From: Rhodospirillaceae bacterium
Lineage (GTDB): Bacteria; Pseudomonadota; Alphaproteobacteria; Dongiales; Dongiaceae
Length of the DNA stretch: 64,000 nt
Assembly (NCBI GenBank): GCA_008012315.1
Contig: SSEL01000009.1
Span: 1-64,000, forward strand
Direction: 5' to 3'
Shown: piece after piece, positions 47,513-58,415 of the stretch
Position numbering within the stretch: position 1 is the stretch's first letter
How the letters are laid out: each line of letters opens with the position of its first letter
The notes under the pieces: generated by a model
Told to the model about the DNA's origin: nothing
The model's input: the letters and a program-made list of their open reading frames with translations, nothing else
The model's database searches: none
Made by a program: the position numbers and the translations under genes

Positions 47513-49546
47513 ATGGACGCGATGGTGATGGCCGATTCGGTCAACTTCGAGGATCGACGGAATCTCGACGCGAGCGCGCCGAGCGAGGCGGCACGCCTGC
47601 GGGGCTTGATCGAGCAAAGCGACCGTCCCCTGACCAGTTTCGCCTGGCGCGACAGCCTGGTGCGCGTGCTGATGGCGACCGATCTCAACGAAGCGCTGAT
47701 CGAGGCGCGGGCCTTCCGGGCCCTGGCCGCCCAATTGAGCGACCAGCGCTGGACGGCCACGGCCAATCTGCAGCTCGGCCGGGTCCTGCGGCTGATGGGC
47801 CGCTACCGGGAAGCCGAGATGGCGCTGGAAGCCGCCCAGGACCTGTTCGGCGATCAGGCGGCGGATATCGACCAGGCGCATCTGCTGCATGCTTACGGCG
47901 CGTTGCATGCCGATCTTGACCGTCCCAATCCCGCGCTGGATTTTGCCGAACGCGCCTTGCAGCATTTCATCGAGGCGAATGACATCATTGGCCAGGCTCT
48001 GGCGGAGCGCCTGATCGGCGCCATCTATGCCCGCATGCATCTGCTGGAAGATGCCCAGCGTCACCTGCTGCGGGCGCTGGATCTCGCCAATGCGGCGCCG
48101 CAGGATTTTTTCGGCCTCAGCGCGCGGGCGACCAGCCTGGGGCATCTCGGCCGGCTGGAGCAGAGCCGCCATCGCTATGACGAGGCGCTGCGCTTCCAGT
48201 ATCAGAGCCTGGCGCTGGCCCGGCATATCGAGGATCGCCGGCTGCAGTTGCGGTCGCTCAACGGCATGGCGGATGCCATGATTCATCTCGGCCAATTCGC
48301 CGATGCCGCGCAAAATCTCGAGATGGCGCAGCGTGTCGCCACCCTGTTCGAAAGCCCGCAAGCCCAGGGCGAGACGATGTGCCTGCAGGCGGCGCTGAAA
48401 CTGCGCATGGGCGAATCCCATACCGCCTTGCGTCTGGCGGAAGAGGCGCTGCGGTATATCGAGACGACCGGCGCGGTCGAGAATTTGCCGCGTTGCCGCC
48501 TGGTGCTGCGCGATGCCGCGCGCGCCGCCGGCGATTTCGAAGCGGCCCTCCGGCATTTCGAAGCCTATCACGCCTTGCAGCAGGCGAGCCTGATGAGCAT
48601 GGCGGAACAGCAGCGCCAGAGCCTGGGGTCGCGGATCGTCGATGAGAAAAGCAAGCGTCTCGCCCTGGACCGCGCGCATCGCGAATTGGAGAGCCTGGTG
48701 GCGCAGCGTACCGCCGAACTGGCGGAAACCGTGCAGCGCCTCGAACGGGAAGCCGTCGATCGCCGCAACATCACCGAATCGCTGCTGGAAGCGAAGCGCA
48801 ATGCCGAACTGGCCAGCCGCAGCAAATCGGAATTCCTGGCCAATATCAGCCACGAGCTGCGGACGCCGCTGAATGCCATCATCGGCTTCTCCGAGGCGAT
48901 GATGCTGGAGATGTTCGGGCCGCTGAACAGCGGCCCCTATCGCAGCTATGCCACCGACATTCACAATAGCGGCCATCTGCTGTTGTCGCTGATCAACGAT
49001 ATTCTCGATCTTTCGAAGATCGAGGCCGGCAAGCATCGGCTGCAGATCGACGAAATCGATCTGTTCGAGGTGCTTCAGGGCGCGTTGCGGCTGGTGGAAC
49101 AGCGCGCGCGCGACGGCAATCTGCGTCTCGCGCTGCAAATGCCGCCCCGCCGGCCGCGTCTCAAGGCGGATCGCCGCGCCGTGACCCAGATGGTGCTGAA
49201 CCTGCTGACCAATGCAGTGAAGTTCACGCCTGCGGGCGGCAGCATCCTGTTGAGCTGCACGCCGCTCGGGCCCAATGTCCTGGTCACCGTGCAGGATACC
49301 GGGATTGGCATGGCCAAAGAGGATCTGCCGGTTGCGCTATCGGCTTTCGGCCAGCTCGACAATGCCTATACCCGCGGCCATCGCGGCACCGGGCTCGGCC
49401 TGCCGATGGTGAAGGCCCTGGCCGAATTGCATGGCGGGCGCCTGGAAATCGATACCGCGCCGGGCCAGGGCACGACGGTGACGATCTCGCTGCCCGTCGA
49501 GCCGGTCCTGCCGCCTGTCGAAAGCGTTGCGGAAGAGCAGGCCTGA
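47513..49546 (+). CDS. TPR-containing sensor histidine kinase
   Basis: A 677-aa protein with no membrane segment. Residues 60-370 are tetratricopeptide-like helices (LGRVLRLMGRYREAEMALEA, AMIHLGQFADAAQNLEMAQR). A coiled coil spans 380-440. The dimerisation domain carries the phospho-accepting His447 in FLANISHELRTPLNAIIGFSE. The ATPase domain shows NLLTNAVKF (N box), VTVQDTGIGMAKED (G1) and GHRGTGLGLPMVKAL (G2). No receiver domain or response regulator gene is adjacent, so its partner is unknown. The exact start is unsure: ATG at 47513 or 47525. It converges on lepA with a 7-bp gap. Confidence 0.85.
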   Translation: MDAMVMADSVNFEDRRNLDASAPSEAARLRGLIEQSDRPLTSFAWRDSLVRVLMATDLNEALIEARAFRALAAQLSDQRWTATANLQLGRVLRLMGRYREAEMALEAAQDLFGDQAADIDQAHLLHAYGALHADLDRPNPALDFAERALQHFIEANDIIGQALAERLIGAIYARMHLLEDAQRHLLRALDLANAAPQDFFGLSARATSLGHLGRLEQSRHRYDEALRFQYQSLALARHIEDRRLQLRSLNGMADAMIHLGQFADAAQNLEMAQRVATLFESPQAQGETMCLQAALKLRMGESHTALRLAEEALRYIETTGAVENLPRCRLVLRDAARAAGDFEAALRHFEAYHALQQASLMSMAEQQRQSLGSRIVDEKSKRLALDRAHRELESLVAQRTAELAETVQRLEREAVDRRNITESLLEAKRNAELASRSKSEFLANISHELRTPLNAIIGFSEAMMLEMFGPLNSGPYRSYATDIHNSGHLLLSLINDILDLSKIEAGKHRLQIDEIDLFEVLQGALRLVEQRARDGNLRLALQMPPRRPRLKADRRAVTQMVLNLLTNAVKFTPAGGSILLSCTPLGPNVLVTVQDTGIGMAKEDLPVALSAFGQLDNAYTRGHRGTGLGLPMVKALAELHGGRLEIDTAPGQGTTVTISLPVEPVLPPVESVAEEQA

Positions 49547-49553
49547 GGGCGGC

Positions 49554-51356
49554 TCAGTTATCCGACATTTTCAGAGCGGCGATGAAGGCTGATTGCGGAA
49601 TCTCGACATTGCCGTATTGCCGCATCCGCTTCTTGCCTTCCTTCTGCTTGTCCAGCAGCTTGCGCTTGCGGCTGATATCGCCGCCATAGCACTTCGCCGT
49701 CACGTCCTTGCGCATCGCACTGACGGTCTCGCGGGCGATCACCTTGCCGCCGATCGCCGCCTGGATGGCGATCTTGAAGAGCTGGCGCGGGATCAAATCC
49801 TTCAGCCGGGTGCAGAGATGCCGGCCGCGATTCTCTGCCTGGCTCTTATGCACGATCATGGAGAGGGCGTCGACCGGGTCGCCATTCACCATGATGTTCA
49901 GCTTGACGAGGTCGCCTTCCTCATAGCCGTCCATCTGGTAATCGAAACTGGCATAGCCGCGGCTGACCGATTTCAGGCGGTCATAGAAGTCGAAGACGAC
50001 TTCGTTGAGCGGCAGGCGATAGACCAGCATGGCGCGGCTGCCGGCATAGGTCAACTCCACCTGCACGCCACGGCGATCTTCGCAAAGCTTCAGGATCGCG
50101 CCCAAATATTCGTCCGGCACCAGGATCGTCGCCTTGATCCAGGGCTCTTCGATGTGAACGATCTGCATCACATCCGGCATGTCGGCCGGATTGTGCAGTT
50201 CCTTCACGCCATCCTTCACCGTATGGATCTTGTAGACGACGCTGGGCGCCGTGGTGATGAGATCGAGGTTGAACTCGCGTTCCAGCCGTTCCTGGATGAT
50301 TTCCAGGTGCAGCAGGCCGAGGAAGCCGCAGCGGAATCCAAAGCCGAGCGCCGCCGAGGTTTCCATCTCGAAATGGAAACTGGCATCGTTGAGCCGCAGC
50401 TTGGCGAGGCTGTCGCGCAGATCCTCGAAATCGGCGGCATCGGTCGGGAACAGGCCGCAGAATACCACCGGGATGCTGGGCTTGAAGCCGGGCAAGGCTT
50501 CCGCCGCCGGGCGCTTTTCCTCGGTGATGGTGTCACCGATCCGGCAATCGGCCACCGCCTTGATGCCGGCGGTGATGAAGCCGACTTCACCCGGAGTCAG
50601 TTGCGGCAAATGTACGGCCTTGGGCGAGAAGACGCCGACCTTTTCGACCGTATAAAGGGCATCGGCCGCCATCATCTTGATCTTCATGCCGGGCTTCAGC
50701 ACGCCGTCCTTCACCCGCACCAGGATGACGACGCCGAGATAGGCATCATACCAGCTGTCGATCAGCATCGCCTTGAGCGGTGACGCCGCATCGCCCTTCG
50801 GCGCCGGCAGGCGGTTGACGATGGCTTCCAGCACGAGGTCGATGCCGATGCCGGTCTTGGCCGAAATCGGCACGGCGTCGCTGGCATCGATGCCGATCAC
50901 GTCTTCGATCTGCTGCTTGACCCGGTCGGGTTCGGCGGCCGGCAGATCGATCTTGTTGAGGACCGGGACGATCTCGTGATTGGCATCGATCGCCTGATAG
51001 ACATTGGCCAGGGTCTGGGCTTCGACGCCCTGGCTGGCATCGACCACCAGCAGCGAGCCTTCGCAGGCGGCAAGGCAGCGGCTGACTTCATAGGCGAAGT
51101 CGACATGGCCCGGCGTGTCCATCAGGTTCAACTGATAGCTCTCGCCATTCTTGGCCTTGTATTCCAGGCGCACGGTCTGGGCCTTGATGGTGATGCCGCG
51201 CTCGCGCTCGATCTCCATCGAATCGAGCACCTGTTCTTTCATTTCCCGGTCGCTCAAGCCACCGCAGGCCTGGATCAGGCGATCGGCCAGGGTCGATTTG
51301 CCATGATCGATATGGGCGATGATCGAAAAATCGCGAATATGGCTGAGGTCGGTCAT
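49554..51356 (-). CDS. lepA: elongation factor 4 (LepA)
   Basis: A 600-aa translational GTPase. G1 [15 protein letters not shown]2 around [12 protein letters not shown]3 [13 protein letters not shown]4 [11 protein letters not shown] and G5 ISAKTGIGI. The LepA-specific C-terminal domain ends with [20 protein letters not shown], where IPQ(S/E)AF and GNV are typical. It back-translocates or remodels stalled ribosomes under stress. Full length for the family (about 600 aa). Confidence 0.97.
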   Translation of the reverse strand: MTDLSHIRDFSIIAHIDHGKSTLADRLIQACGGLSDREMKEQVLDSMEIERERGITIKAQTVRLEYKAKNGESYQLNLMDTPGHVDFAYEVSRCLAACEGSLLVVDASQGVEAQTLANVYQAIDANHEIVPVLNKIDLPAAEPDRVKQQIEDVIGIDASDAVPISAKTGIGIDLVLEAIVNRLPAPKGDAASPLKAMLIDSWYDAYLGVVILVRVKDGVLKPGMKIKMMAADALYTVEKVGVFSPKAVHLPQLTPGEVGFITAGIKAVADCRIGDTITEEKRPAAEALPGFKPSIPVVFCGLFPTDAADFEDLRDSLAKLRLNDASFHFEMETSAALGFGFRCGFLGLLHLEIIQERLEREFNLDLITTAPSVVYKIHTVKDGVKELHNPADMPDVMQIVHIEEPWIKATILVPDEYLGAILKLCEDRRGVQVELTYAGSRAMLVYRLPLNEVVFDFYDRLKSVSRGYASFDYQMDGYEEGDLVKLNIMVNGDPVDALSMIVHKSQAENRGRHLCTRLKDLIPRQLFKIAIQAAIGGKVIARETVSAMRKDVTAKCYGGDISRKRKLLDKQKEGKKRMRQYGNVEIPQSAFIAALKMSDN

Positions 51357-51484
51357 ACGTAGTCCAGTCTGGCTCTATTGCGGCGCAAGATAGGGGCTGC
51401 GGGGCATAAGATCAACTGGCGCTAATGCGTCATCTTTTCAATGTGTTACGGTTGGTCGGCGCCAATCGGCCAGGGAGGGGTATC

Positions 51485-52237
51485 GTGGGAGACTTGACGG
51501 GAAAGAGCGCGGTGGTGACCGGCGCGACATCGGGGATCGGCCGGGCGATCGCCGAACGGCTGGCGGCGGAAGGCGCGCAACTCATGCTGACGGGGCGCAA
51601 TCAGGCGGCGGGCGACGAGATCGCCTAGCGTCTCGGCGCCAAGTTTCTGGCGGGCGATATCGCCGATCCGGCCTTTCCGGACAAGCTCATTGCCGCTTCC
51701 GTGGCGGCCTTCGGGCGGATCGACATTCTGGTGAACAATGCGGGCATTGCGCGGCGCGGCTCGGTTCTGGAAACCAGTGATGCAGACTGGCAGGCAGTGA
51801 TGGATGTTAATGTCACCGCGGTGATGCGCTGTTCCCGCGCGGCCTTAAGGCACATGGTCGCCGCCGGCAAAGGCAGCATCGTCAGCATCGCTTCGGATTG
51901 GGGCATTGTCGCCGGCAAGCGGGAAGCGGCTTATTGCGCATCCAAAGGTGCTGTCGTGCAATTGACGAAAGCCATGGCGCTGGACCACGGGCCGCAAGGC
52001 ATCCGCGTGAACGCGGTCTGTCCCGGCGATATCGAAACCCCGATGTTGCTGGAGGGGATCCAATCCGGCGGCGAAAGCGCCGCCGAAGGCCTGGCGCGCA
52101 AGGGGGCTGCTTTCCCGCTGGGGCGGGTCGGCCAGCCCGACGAAATTGCCCAGGTGGTTGCCTTCCTCGCCTCGGACCGCGCCAGCTATGTCACCGGCGC
52201 GGCCTGGCTGGTCGATGGCGGCAATACGGCGATGTAG
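51485..52237 (+). pseudogene. short-chain dehydrogenase interrupted by an in-frame amber codon
   Basis: GGGAGGGG lies 4 nt before a GTG at 51485. The frame gives a complete SDR of about 250 residues: AVVTGATSGIGRAIAERLAA (NAD(P) loop), ILVNNAGIARRG, SIVSIASDWG, the active-site YCASK and TGAAWLVDGGNTAM at the end. One TAG at 51626-51628 (codon 48, within DEIA*RLGAKFLAGD) breaks it, with the frame intact on both sides. CAG to TAG is a single change. It may be a recent pseudogene, a sequence error or a read-through codon. A bidirectional terminator follows. Confidence 0.85.
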
Positions 52238-52257
52238 GCCAATAAGCCCAAACGAAA

Positions 52258-52287
52258 GGCCCGCCGGATCCGGCGGGCCTTTTCTTT
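52258..52287. terminator. rho-independent terminator between the dehydrogenase and pheT
   Basis: GGCCCGCCGGA-TCCGGCGGGCC is a perfect 11-bp stem followed by TTTTCTTT on the plus strand, ending the dehydrogenase transcript. On the minus strand the stem is followed by TTTCGTTT, so it may also end the pheS-pheT transcript, which stops at 52306. Confidence 0.85.
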
Positions 52288-52305
52288 GCGTGAATGATAT
52301 AAACC

Positions 52306-54699
52306 TCAGCCCCGCAAGGTGCCGCCGGTCGCCTTGTTGACGGCGGCCACCACTTTGGCGGCGGCGGCCTCGATCTCCTGATCGGTCAGGGTCTTGTCCT
52401 TGGGCTGCAGGGTCACACTCAAGGCAATCGACTTCTGATCGGTGCCGAGCGCGCCGCCGCTGAAGACGTCGAACAGCTTCACATCGGTGATCAGTGCCTT
52501 ATCGGCGCCCTTGGCCGCCTTGATCAGCTTGTCGGCCGGGACCTTGGCATCGACCACGAAAGCGAAATCGCGCTCCACCGGCTGGAACGGCGAGGCGTTC
52601 AGCAGCGGGCGAGCCGTGCCTTTCGAGCGCGGCAAAGGCAAGCGGTCGAGGAAGACCTCGAAGCCGACCGCCGGGCCCTTGAGATCGAGCGCCTTCAGGA
52701 CTTTCGGATGCAGTTCGCCGAACTGGCCAAGGACGGTCGGGCCGAGACGCAGAACCGCCGAGCGGCCGGGATGGAAATAACCGGGCGCCTCGGGCAGGAT
52801 CTGCAGATTGTCGACCGGCACGCCAAAGGTCGAGAGGATGGCGAGCGCATCGGCCTTGGCATCGAAAGCATCGACCGCGCGCGGCTTCGCCTCCCAATGA
52901 CGCGGCCGGGCATAGCCGCTGCGAATGCCGGTCGCCGCCAGGACCTGGCCCTTTTCGGCCTCGTCGTGATAGGTCGGGCCGACCTCGAACAAGGCAGCAT
53001 CGCCGATCCCGCGCGCCGCGTTGCGGCCGGCGGCCTGCAACAGGTTGCCGAGAATCGAGGGCCGCATGGCATCGAGATCGCTGCTGATCGGATTATCGAG
53101 CAGCACCAGCTTCGCCGCTGTCCTGAACAATTCGGCGATGCCGCTTGCCATGAAGCTGAAGGTCACGGCTTCGGTCAGGCCGCGGCCGGCCAGCAGGCGC
53201 TTGGTCAGCAGGACGCGGCGTTGGGCCGGCGTCACCGAAGGTTGTGGCAAGGCTGTGGTGCGCGGCATCGAGACGACGGGAATATTGTCGAAGTCGTTGA
53301 CGCGAAGCACTTCCTCGACGAGATCGGCCTCGCCATCGACATCGGCGCGCCAGCTCGGCACGCTGACCGACCAGTTATCGGCGCTGTTTTCGCTGACCGT
53401 GAAGCCGAGTTTCTCGAGAATATCCTTCTGGGTTGCCGCCGGCACGTCAACGCCGCCGAGACCGAGCACCCGGGCCGGGTGGAAATCAAGCGACCGCTGC
53501 CAGGCCGGCTCGCTGCCGGCGATGCTGGCGGCCGAGGCTTCGCCGCCGCAGAGATCGAGGATCAGCTGCGTCGTGACATCGAGACCCCAATCGGCCGAGG
53601 TCGGATCGACGCCGCGCTCGAACCGATAGCGGGCATCGGAATTGATGTTGAGCTTGCGGCCGGTACGGGCGACGGCGATCGGATTGAAGAGCGCGACTTC
53701 CAGGAACACATTGGTGGTCGCATCGGAGCAGCCGGTTGCCTCGCCGCCTATGATGCCGCCGATCGATTGCGGGCCGTTCTCGTCGGCGATCACCGTCATG
53801 GTGGGATCGAGGCGATAGGTCTTACCATCCAGCGCCAGGATCTCCTCGCCATCCGTGGCGAGGCGCAAGGTGGGGTCGCCTTTCAGCTTGTCGGCGTCAT
53901 AGACATGCAGCGGCCGGCCGAGATCAACGGTGACGAAATTGGTGATATCGACCAGAGCCGAGATCGGCCGCAGGCCGATCGAGGTGAGGCGGTCCTGCAG
54001 CCATGCCGGGCTGGGTCCGTTCTTCACATTGCGGAACAGGCGACCGGAAACCTTGGGGCAGTAATTGCCGTCATCGGCGATGCGCCACTGGATCTTGCTC
54101 TCGAAGGTGCCGTCGCTCTTCTTCGCCGGCAAGGGCTTCAGCTTGCCGAGGCCGGCCGCTTCCAGGTCGCGGGCGATGCCGCGGACGCCGAGGCAATCGG
54201 CACGGTCGGGGGTCAGCTTGATTTCGATCACCGGATCGTCGAGCTTCCGGTAGGCGGCGAAGCTGGTGCCGACCGGCGCGTCTTCCGGCAGTTCGATGAT
54301 GCCGTCATGATCATTGCCGATGCCCATCTCGCGCACCGAGCAGAGCATGCCATTCGATTCGACGCCGCGAATGACGCCGGGCTTCAGATCGACTCCGGTA
54401 CCGGGGATATGGCTGCCCGGCGGGGCGAAGACGCCCTTCATGCCGGTCCGCGCATTCGGGGCACCGCAGACCACCTGGATGATGCCCTTGCCGGTATCGA
54501 CCATGCAGACCCGCAGCTTGTCGGCATTGGGATGCTTCTCGGCCGAGACGACATAGGCCACGGTGAAAGGGGCCAGTTCCTTCGACCGGTCGCTGATACC
54601 CTCGACTTCGAGGCCGAGCGCCGTCAGCTTCTTGGAGATCGTCTCGAGATCGGCAGTGGTGTCGAGATGCTCCTTGAGCCAGGAGAGAGAGAATTTCAT
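52306..54699 (-). CDS. pheT: phenylalanine--tRNA ligase subunit beta
   Basis: A 797-aa beta subunit. The N-terminal tRNA-binding OB domain ([40 protein letters not shown]) is followed by B3/B4 editing domains, B5 ([37 protein letters not shown]) and a C-terminal ferredoxin-fold anticodon-binding domain ([20 protein letters not shown]). The ATG at 54699 overlaps the pheS stop as ATGA; longer reading frames upstream only cover pheS. Confidence 0.96.
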   Translation of the reverse strand: MKFSLSWLKEHLDTTADLETISKKLTALGLEVEGISDRSKELAPFTVAYVVSAEKHPNADKLRVCMVDTGKGIIQVVCGAPNARTGMKGVFAPPGSHIPGTGVDLKPGVIRGVESNGMLCSVREMGIGNDHDGIIELPEDAPVGTSFAAYRKLDDPVIEIKLTPDRADCLGVRGIARDLEAAGLGKLKPLPAKKSDGTFESKIQWRIADDGNYCPKVSGRLFRNVKNGPSPAWLQDRLTSIGLRPISALVDITNFVTVDLGRPLHVYDADKLKGDPTLRLATDGEEILALDGKTYRLDPTMTVIADENGPQSIGGIIGGEATGCSDATTNVFLEVALFNPIAVARTGRKLNINSDARYRFERGVDPTSADWGLDVTTQLILDLCGGEASAASIAGSEPAWQRSLDFHPARVLGLGGVDVPAATQKDILEKLGFTVSENSADNWSVSVPSWRADVDGEADLVEEVLRVNDFDNIPVVSMPRTTALPQPSVTPAQRRVLLTKRLLAGRGLTEAVTFSFMASGIAELFRTAAKLVLLDNPISSDLDAMRPSILGNLLQAAGRNAARGIGDAALFEVGPTYHDEAEKGQVLAATGIRSGYARPRHWEAKPRAVDAFDAKADALAILSTFGVPVDNLQILPEAPGYFHPGRSAVLRLGPTVLGQFGELHPKVLKALDLKGPAVGFEVFLDRLPLPRSKGTARPLLNASPFQPVERDFAFVVDAKVPADKLIKAAKGADKALITDVKLFDVFSGGALGTDQKSIALSVTLQPKDKTLTDQEIEAAAAKVVAAVNKATGGTLRG

Positions 54700-55772
54700 C
54701 GCGTCAGCCCTCCGACCAGCGACGGCACATCCAGCGCCGGGAATCCGTAATGCTTCAGCCAGCGCAGGTCGCCGTCGAAGAAGGTGCGCAGATCGGGGAT
54801 GCCGTATTTCAGCATGGCGATGCGCTCGATGCCCATGCCGAAGGCGAAGCCTTGATACTTGGTGGGATCGATGCCGCAATTCTGCAGCACCTTGGGATGC
54901 ACCATGCCGCAGCCCAGGATCTCCAGCCAGTCCTTGCCCTGGCCGAGCTTCAACTCGCCGCCCGAGCGGTCGCAGCCGATATCGACCTCCGCCGAGGGTT
55001 CGGTGAAGGGGAAATAGCTGGGGCGGAAGCGCACCGGGAGATTGTCGAGATTGAAGAAGGTGCGCACGAAATCGATGAGACATCCTTTGAGATGGCCCAT
55101 ATGCGTCGTCTCGTCGATCACCAAGCCTTCGACCTGGTGGAACATCGGCGTATGGGTCATGTCGGAATCGCAGCGATAGGTGCGGCCCGGGCAGATGACG
55201 CGAATCGGCGGCTTCTTCGACTGCATGGTGCGGATCTGCACCGGCGAGGTATGGGTGCGCAGGACCATGCGGCTGCCATCTTCCTGGGGCGGCAGGTAGA
55301 AGGTGTCCTGCATCTGGCGCGCCGGATGATCGGGCGGGATGTTCAGTGCCGTGAAGTTCTTGAAATCGTCCTCGATATCCGGACCTTCGGCGACGCTGAA
55401 GCCCATCTCGCCAAAAATGGCGATGATCTCGTCGATGGTCTGGCTGATCGGGTGCAGGCGGCCGTCGGTCTCGGGACGCGGCGGCAAGGTAAGATCAATC
55501 GCCTCGAAAGCGAGCTTGGCATCCAGTGCCGTCTGCTCCAGCAGCTCCTTTCGGGTGGCGATCGCCGCGCTGACGGAGTCCTTCAGGACATTCAGCCGCT
55601 GGCCGGCTTCCTTGCGTTCCTCGGGCGACAAGGTCCCCAGGGACTTCATCAATCCGCTGATCTCGCCCTTCTTGCCCAGGGCATCGACGCGAATCGCTTC
55701 CAGCGCATCGACATTGCCGGCATCCTGTACCGCCGCCAGCCACTTATCCCGTAAGCCATCCAGATTCTGCAT
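54696..55772 (-). CDS. pheS: phenylalanine--tRNA ligase subunit alpha
   Basis: A 358-aa class II synthetase catalytic subunit. The N-terminal coiled coil covers about residues 1-90. Motif 2 lies around [13 protein letters not shown] to [20 protein letters not shown], and motif 3 in [20 protein letters not shown]. With PheT it forms the (alpha-beta)2 enzyme charging tRNA-Phe. Start 55772 follows GGAACGGAA. Confidence 0.96.
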   Translation of the reverse strand: MQNLDGLRDKWLAAVQDAGNVDALEAIRVDALGKKGEISGLMKSLGTLSPEERKEAGQRLNVLKDSVSAAIATRKELLEQTALDAKLAFEAIDLTLPPRPETDGRLHPISQTIDEIIAIFGEMGFSVAEGPDIEDDFKNFTALNIPPDHPARQMQDTFYLPPQEDGSRMVLRTHTSPVQIRTMQSKKPPIRVICPGRTYRCDSDMTHTPMFHQVEGLVIDETTHMGHLKGCLIDFVRTFFNLDNLPVRFRPSYFPFTEPSAEVDIGCDRSGGELKLGQGKDWLEILGCGMVHPKVLQNCGIDPTKYQGFAFGMGIERIAMLKYGIPDLRTFFDGDLRWLKHYGFPALDVPSLVGGLTR

Positions 55773-55826
55773 CTTCCGTTCCGTCCGCCTGTTGTCGCGG
55801 TTATCACTCGTATCGCCGGGCAGAAT

Positions 55827-55861
55827 TAAAAAGGGGGAGGCGGATGGATTCCGGCCTCCCC
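55827..55861 (-). terminator. rho-independent terminator of the lipoprotein gene
   Basis: On the minus strand GGGGAGGCCGGA pairs with TCCGCCTCCCC (one bulge) and is followed by CTTTTTAATT. It lies 27 bp after the stop of the lipoprotein gene and so separates rpmI-rplT-lipoprotein transcription from pheST. Confidence 0.75.
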
Positions 55862-55887
55862 ACATTCAACATCCGTTGCCGGGCCGT

Positions 55888-56289
55888 TCAGTCGAGCTGC
55901 AACTTAATGAGATTGAACGGCAAGGTCAGCAAATTCTGTTCTTCGCCATCCACCAGCACCCGGTCGATGCCGACCTTCTGGGTCTGCCGGTTGTTGACGA
56001 AATCGAAAACCAGATGGTGTTCCTTGCCGCTGCGCCCGATCTGCTTGATCGTCGCCGTCACCAGAACGATTTCGGTGTCCTTGAAGCGGTCGGGCTTCGA
56101 GCCGGTCCAATCGACCGAGCCATGGGCGCCGGCCAGATCGTTGACCAGTACCTCGTTATTCTTGCCGGGAAGGGTTTCCGCCTTCTTGACGGCGGCAATG
56201 TCGTCGCCATAGCCGCAGGCCGCCAGCACCAGGGTGCCGGCGAGGGCCAAAGCAGTGATGAGGCGACGACAAAGACCGGTCATTCGCAC
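55888..56289 (-). CDS. hypothetical lipoprotein
   Basis: A 133-aa protein with a lipoprotein signal (LITALALAGTLVLAACGYG, lipobox LAAC, lipidated Cys at residue 25). The mature part (DLAGAHGSVDWTGSKPDRFK, EIVLVTATIKQIGRSGKEHH) looks beta-rich and is not recognised. It sits between rplT and pheS on the same strand, 21 bp after rplT, with its own terminator. Confidence 0.78.
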   Translation of the reverse strand: MRMTGLCRRLITALALAGTLVLAACGYGDDIAAVKKAETLPGKNNEVLVNDLAGAHGSVDWTGSKPDRFKDTEIVLVTATIKQIGRSGKEHHLVFDFVNNRQTQKVGIDRVLVDGEEQNLLTLPFNLIKLQLD

Positions 56290-56297
56290 GGAAATCC

Positions 56298-56318
56298 GAC
56301 CGAAAGGCCGTTAGGCCT
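56298..56318 (-). terminator. weak hairpin at the end of rplT
   Basis: On the minus strand AAGGCC-TAAC-GGCCTT, spanning the rplT stop codon, is followed by TCGG rather than a T-run. It may cause partial termination or protect the rplT mRNA end; support is weak. Confidence 0.35.
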
Positions 56319-56673
56319 TCTTCAGGGCGTCCTGGGCTTGCTTCACGATCGCCGCGAAAGCCGCCGGTTCCCGGATCGCGAGATCGGACAGCACCTTGCG
56401 GTCGATCTCGATACCGGCGCGCTTCACGCCGGCGATGAACTGGGAATAGGTCAGGCCGTGCTCGCGGGCGCCGGCATTGATGCGCTGGATCCACAGACCG
56501 CGGAAATCGCGCTTCTTGGCGCGACGGTCGCGATAGGCGTATTGCAGGCCTTTTTCGACCTTTTCCAGGGCGATACGGTAATTGTTATTGGCGCGTCCGA
56601 CATAGCCCTTGGCGAGGTCCAGGACCTTCTTGTGCCGGGCGTGCGAGGTGACGCCGCGCTTAGTGCGTGCCAT
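56311..56673 (-). CDS. rplT: 50S ribosomal protein L20 (bL20)
   Basis: A 120-aa ribosomal protein: [20 protein letters not shown] at the start, then [20 protein letters not shown] and [17 protein letters not shown]. It is an early 23S rRNA assembly protein. It follows rpmI by 19 nt, the usual rpmI-rplT pair; infC, commonly the first gene of this operon, is not upstream here. Confidence 0.97.
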   Translation of the reverse strand: MARTKRGVTSHARHKKVLDLAKGYVGRANNNYRIALEKVEKGLQYAYRDRRAKKRDFRGLWIQRINAGAREHGLTYSQFIAGVKRAGIEIDRKVLSDLAIREPAAFAAIVKQAQDALKKA

Positions 56674-56692
56674 GTGTTGTCTCCTCTATCTC

Positions 56693-56896
56693 TTAAAGCC
56701 CGTAGGGCAGGAAGAATTTAACGACCTTCTTCGCATCCGCTTCCGCCATGACTTCATTGCGGCGGCTCTGACGCTTCATGCCGGTCGGCTTGTTGATGAG
56801 GAGGTGGCGCTTATTGGCCGGCTTGAATTTCACCTTGCCGGTCGCGGTGAGCTTAAAGCGCTTTTTGGCGCTGCTCTTGGTCTTCATCTTGGGCAT
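56693..56896 (-). CDS. rpmI: 50S ribosomal protein L35 (bL35)
   Basis: A 67-aa basic protein: [36 protein letters not shown] and VKFFLPYGL at the end. Length and motifs are those of bL35. About 170 bp upstream separate it from the glycosyltransferase gene; that gap should hold the promoter, though no clear box pair is visible. Confidence 0.96.
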   Translation of the reverse strand: MPKMKTKSSAKKRFKLTATGKVKFKPANKRHLLINKPTGMKRQSRRNEVMAEADAKKVVKFFLPYGL

Positions 56897-57066
56897 TTTC
56901 TATGTCCTTCAATGGGTTACATATTCCGGTCGCGGTTGGGCATGCCCGATGGTTCGCCGTGGCCGCTCTGTGCCGGACGCGCGGTTATACCGATATCGCT
57001 ATGCCATTGCAAGGACGGCGAAACCGGGCTGAAAAGTCCGGAAAACCGCGGTTTTCAGGGCGCGCG

Positions 57067-58371
57067 TCAGCCGACGGGATCGAGGGCCGGCGCACCGCCC
57101 GGATTGCCACCCCGGCTGCTGCTGGGGTCATCGTGGCCGGCCTGATCGCCGGGCACGATATCGCTGTGATCGGGCCGGCCGGGCAGGGTGCCGGAGGCCA
57201 AGGCGGCATAAAGCGCCAGCATGTGCTGGCACATGACGTCGCGGTCCGAGCGCTGGCGCAAATTGGCGATCACCTGTTCGGTCCGCATCTGCCGCTCTTC
57301 CAAGGGCAGGGACAGGGCGTCGCGGATCGCCCAGGCCAATGCGGCCTTATCTTTGGGCGGGGTCAGCCAGGCCATGGAACTGCCGTCGACCATCTCGCGC
57401 GCGCAGGGGAAATCCGAGGCGATCAGCGGACGGCCCAGCGCCTGGGCCTCGACGATCACCCGGTTATAGGTCGAGGGCTCGACATAAGGTGCGACGACCA
57501 GATCGGCCAGCATCAGCGCCGCCGGCATGTCGCGGCATTCGTCGGCCAGCTGGATGCGGTCGTCCAGGCCATGGGCGCGAATCTTATTTTCCAGCTGTTC
57601 GCGATAGGCGCCGCCATCCGGCGAGGGGCCGACCATGATGCAGCGCAGGTCGACATCCTTCATCTCGGCCAGGGCTTCGATCAATTGACCATGCCCTTTC
57701 TGCGGGACGAACCGGCCCGGCAGCATGATGATCGGCTTGTCATCCGGCATGCGCCAGAGATTGGCGAGCTGGATCACGCGCTGGGCGGTGACGCGGGCGG
57801 GATCGAACCGGCTGAGGTCGACGCCATAGGGCACCACGCTGATCCGCTCCCGCAGTTCCGGCATCGCCCGAGCGATCTCGTTGGCGGTCAGGTAAGACAA
57901 GGTGACGATATGATCGCTGGCCGCGAAGGCGGCCCGGCTTTTCTTCTTGAGGGCCGCGACATGTCCCGGGCCGTCATGGAAGGTGGTGACCAGGCGGCAG
58001 CCCGCCTTCTTGGCTGCCGCCTGTCCGATGACCGCCAGGCTGGCATTCTGCGCGTGGACGATGTCGACCTTATGCTGGGCGATGACCGCGACCAGTCGTC
58101 GCACCACGTTATAGGCGGAGACCGGGTTGCGGCTGGTGAGCTTTTCCTCGACCGGTGTGATGCCGTAGCGGGTCAGTTCATAGGTCGCCGCCTCGCCGTC
58201 ATAGGCGATCAGCGCCCGGCCGCCGGCATCGCACACCGTGCTCGACAATTCGATGGCGATACGGCCGCTGCCGCCGCCATCCAGCCGGCTGATCAGTTGT
58301 AAAACAGTGGGATGGCTTTGCACCGCAAGCCCATGCGAGTCATTTGACGAGAGGTCGTTTTCGGCCGACAT
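57067..58371 (-). CDS. glycosyltransferase family 4 protein
   Basis: A 434-aa GT-B glycosyltransferase. The N-terminal domain has VLQLISRLDGGGSGRIAIEL and VDIVHAQNASLAVIGQAAAK; the donor-binding domain has IIMLPGRFVPQKGHGQLIEAL and the EX7E region at YVEPSTYNRVIVEAQALGRP. It is typical of GT4 enzymes that build lipopolysaccharide or capsule glycans from nucleotide-sugars. The last 35 residues are a disordered Pro/Gly/Ser tail. Sugar and acceptor are unknown; no other glycan genes are near. Confidence 0.85.
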   Translation of the reverse strand: MSAENDLSSNDSHGLAVQSHPTVLQLISRLDGGGSGRIAIELSSTVCDAGGRALIAYDGEAATYELTRYGITPVEEKLTSRNPVSAYNVVRRLVAVIAQHKVDIVHAQNASLAVIGQAAAKKAGCRLVTTFHDGPGHVAALKKKSRAAFAASDHIVTLSYLTANEIARAMPELRERISVVPYGVDLSRFDPARVTAQRVIQLANLWRMPDDKPIIMLPGRFVPQKGHGQLIEALAEMKDVDLRCIMVGPSPDGGAYREQLENKIRAHGLDDRIQLADECRDMPAALMLADLVVAPYVEPSTYNRVIVEAQALGRPLIASDFPCAREMVDGSSMAWLTPPKDKAALAWAIRDALSLPLEERQMRTEQVIANLRQRSDRDVMCQHMLALYAALASGTLPGRPDHSDIVPGDQAGHDDPSSSRGGNPGGAPALDPVG

Positions 58372-58415
58372 TCAAACCGCGATTTAGATCACGATACATT
58401 TCAGCGCCCGGTAGC

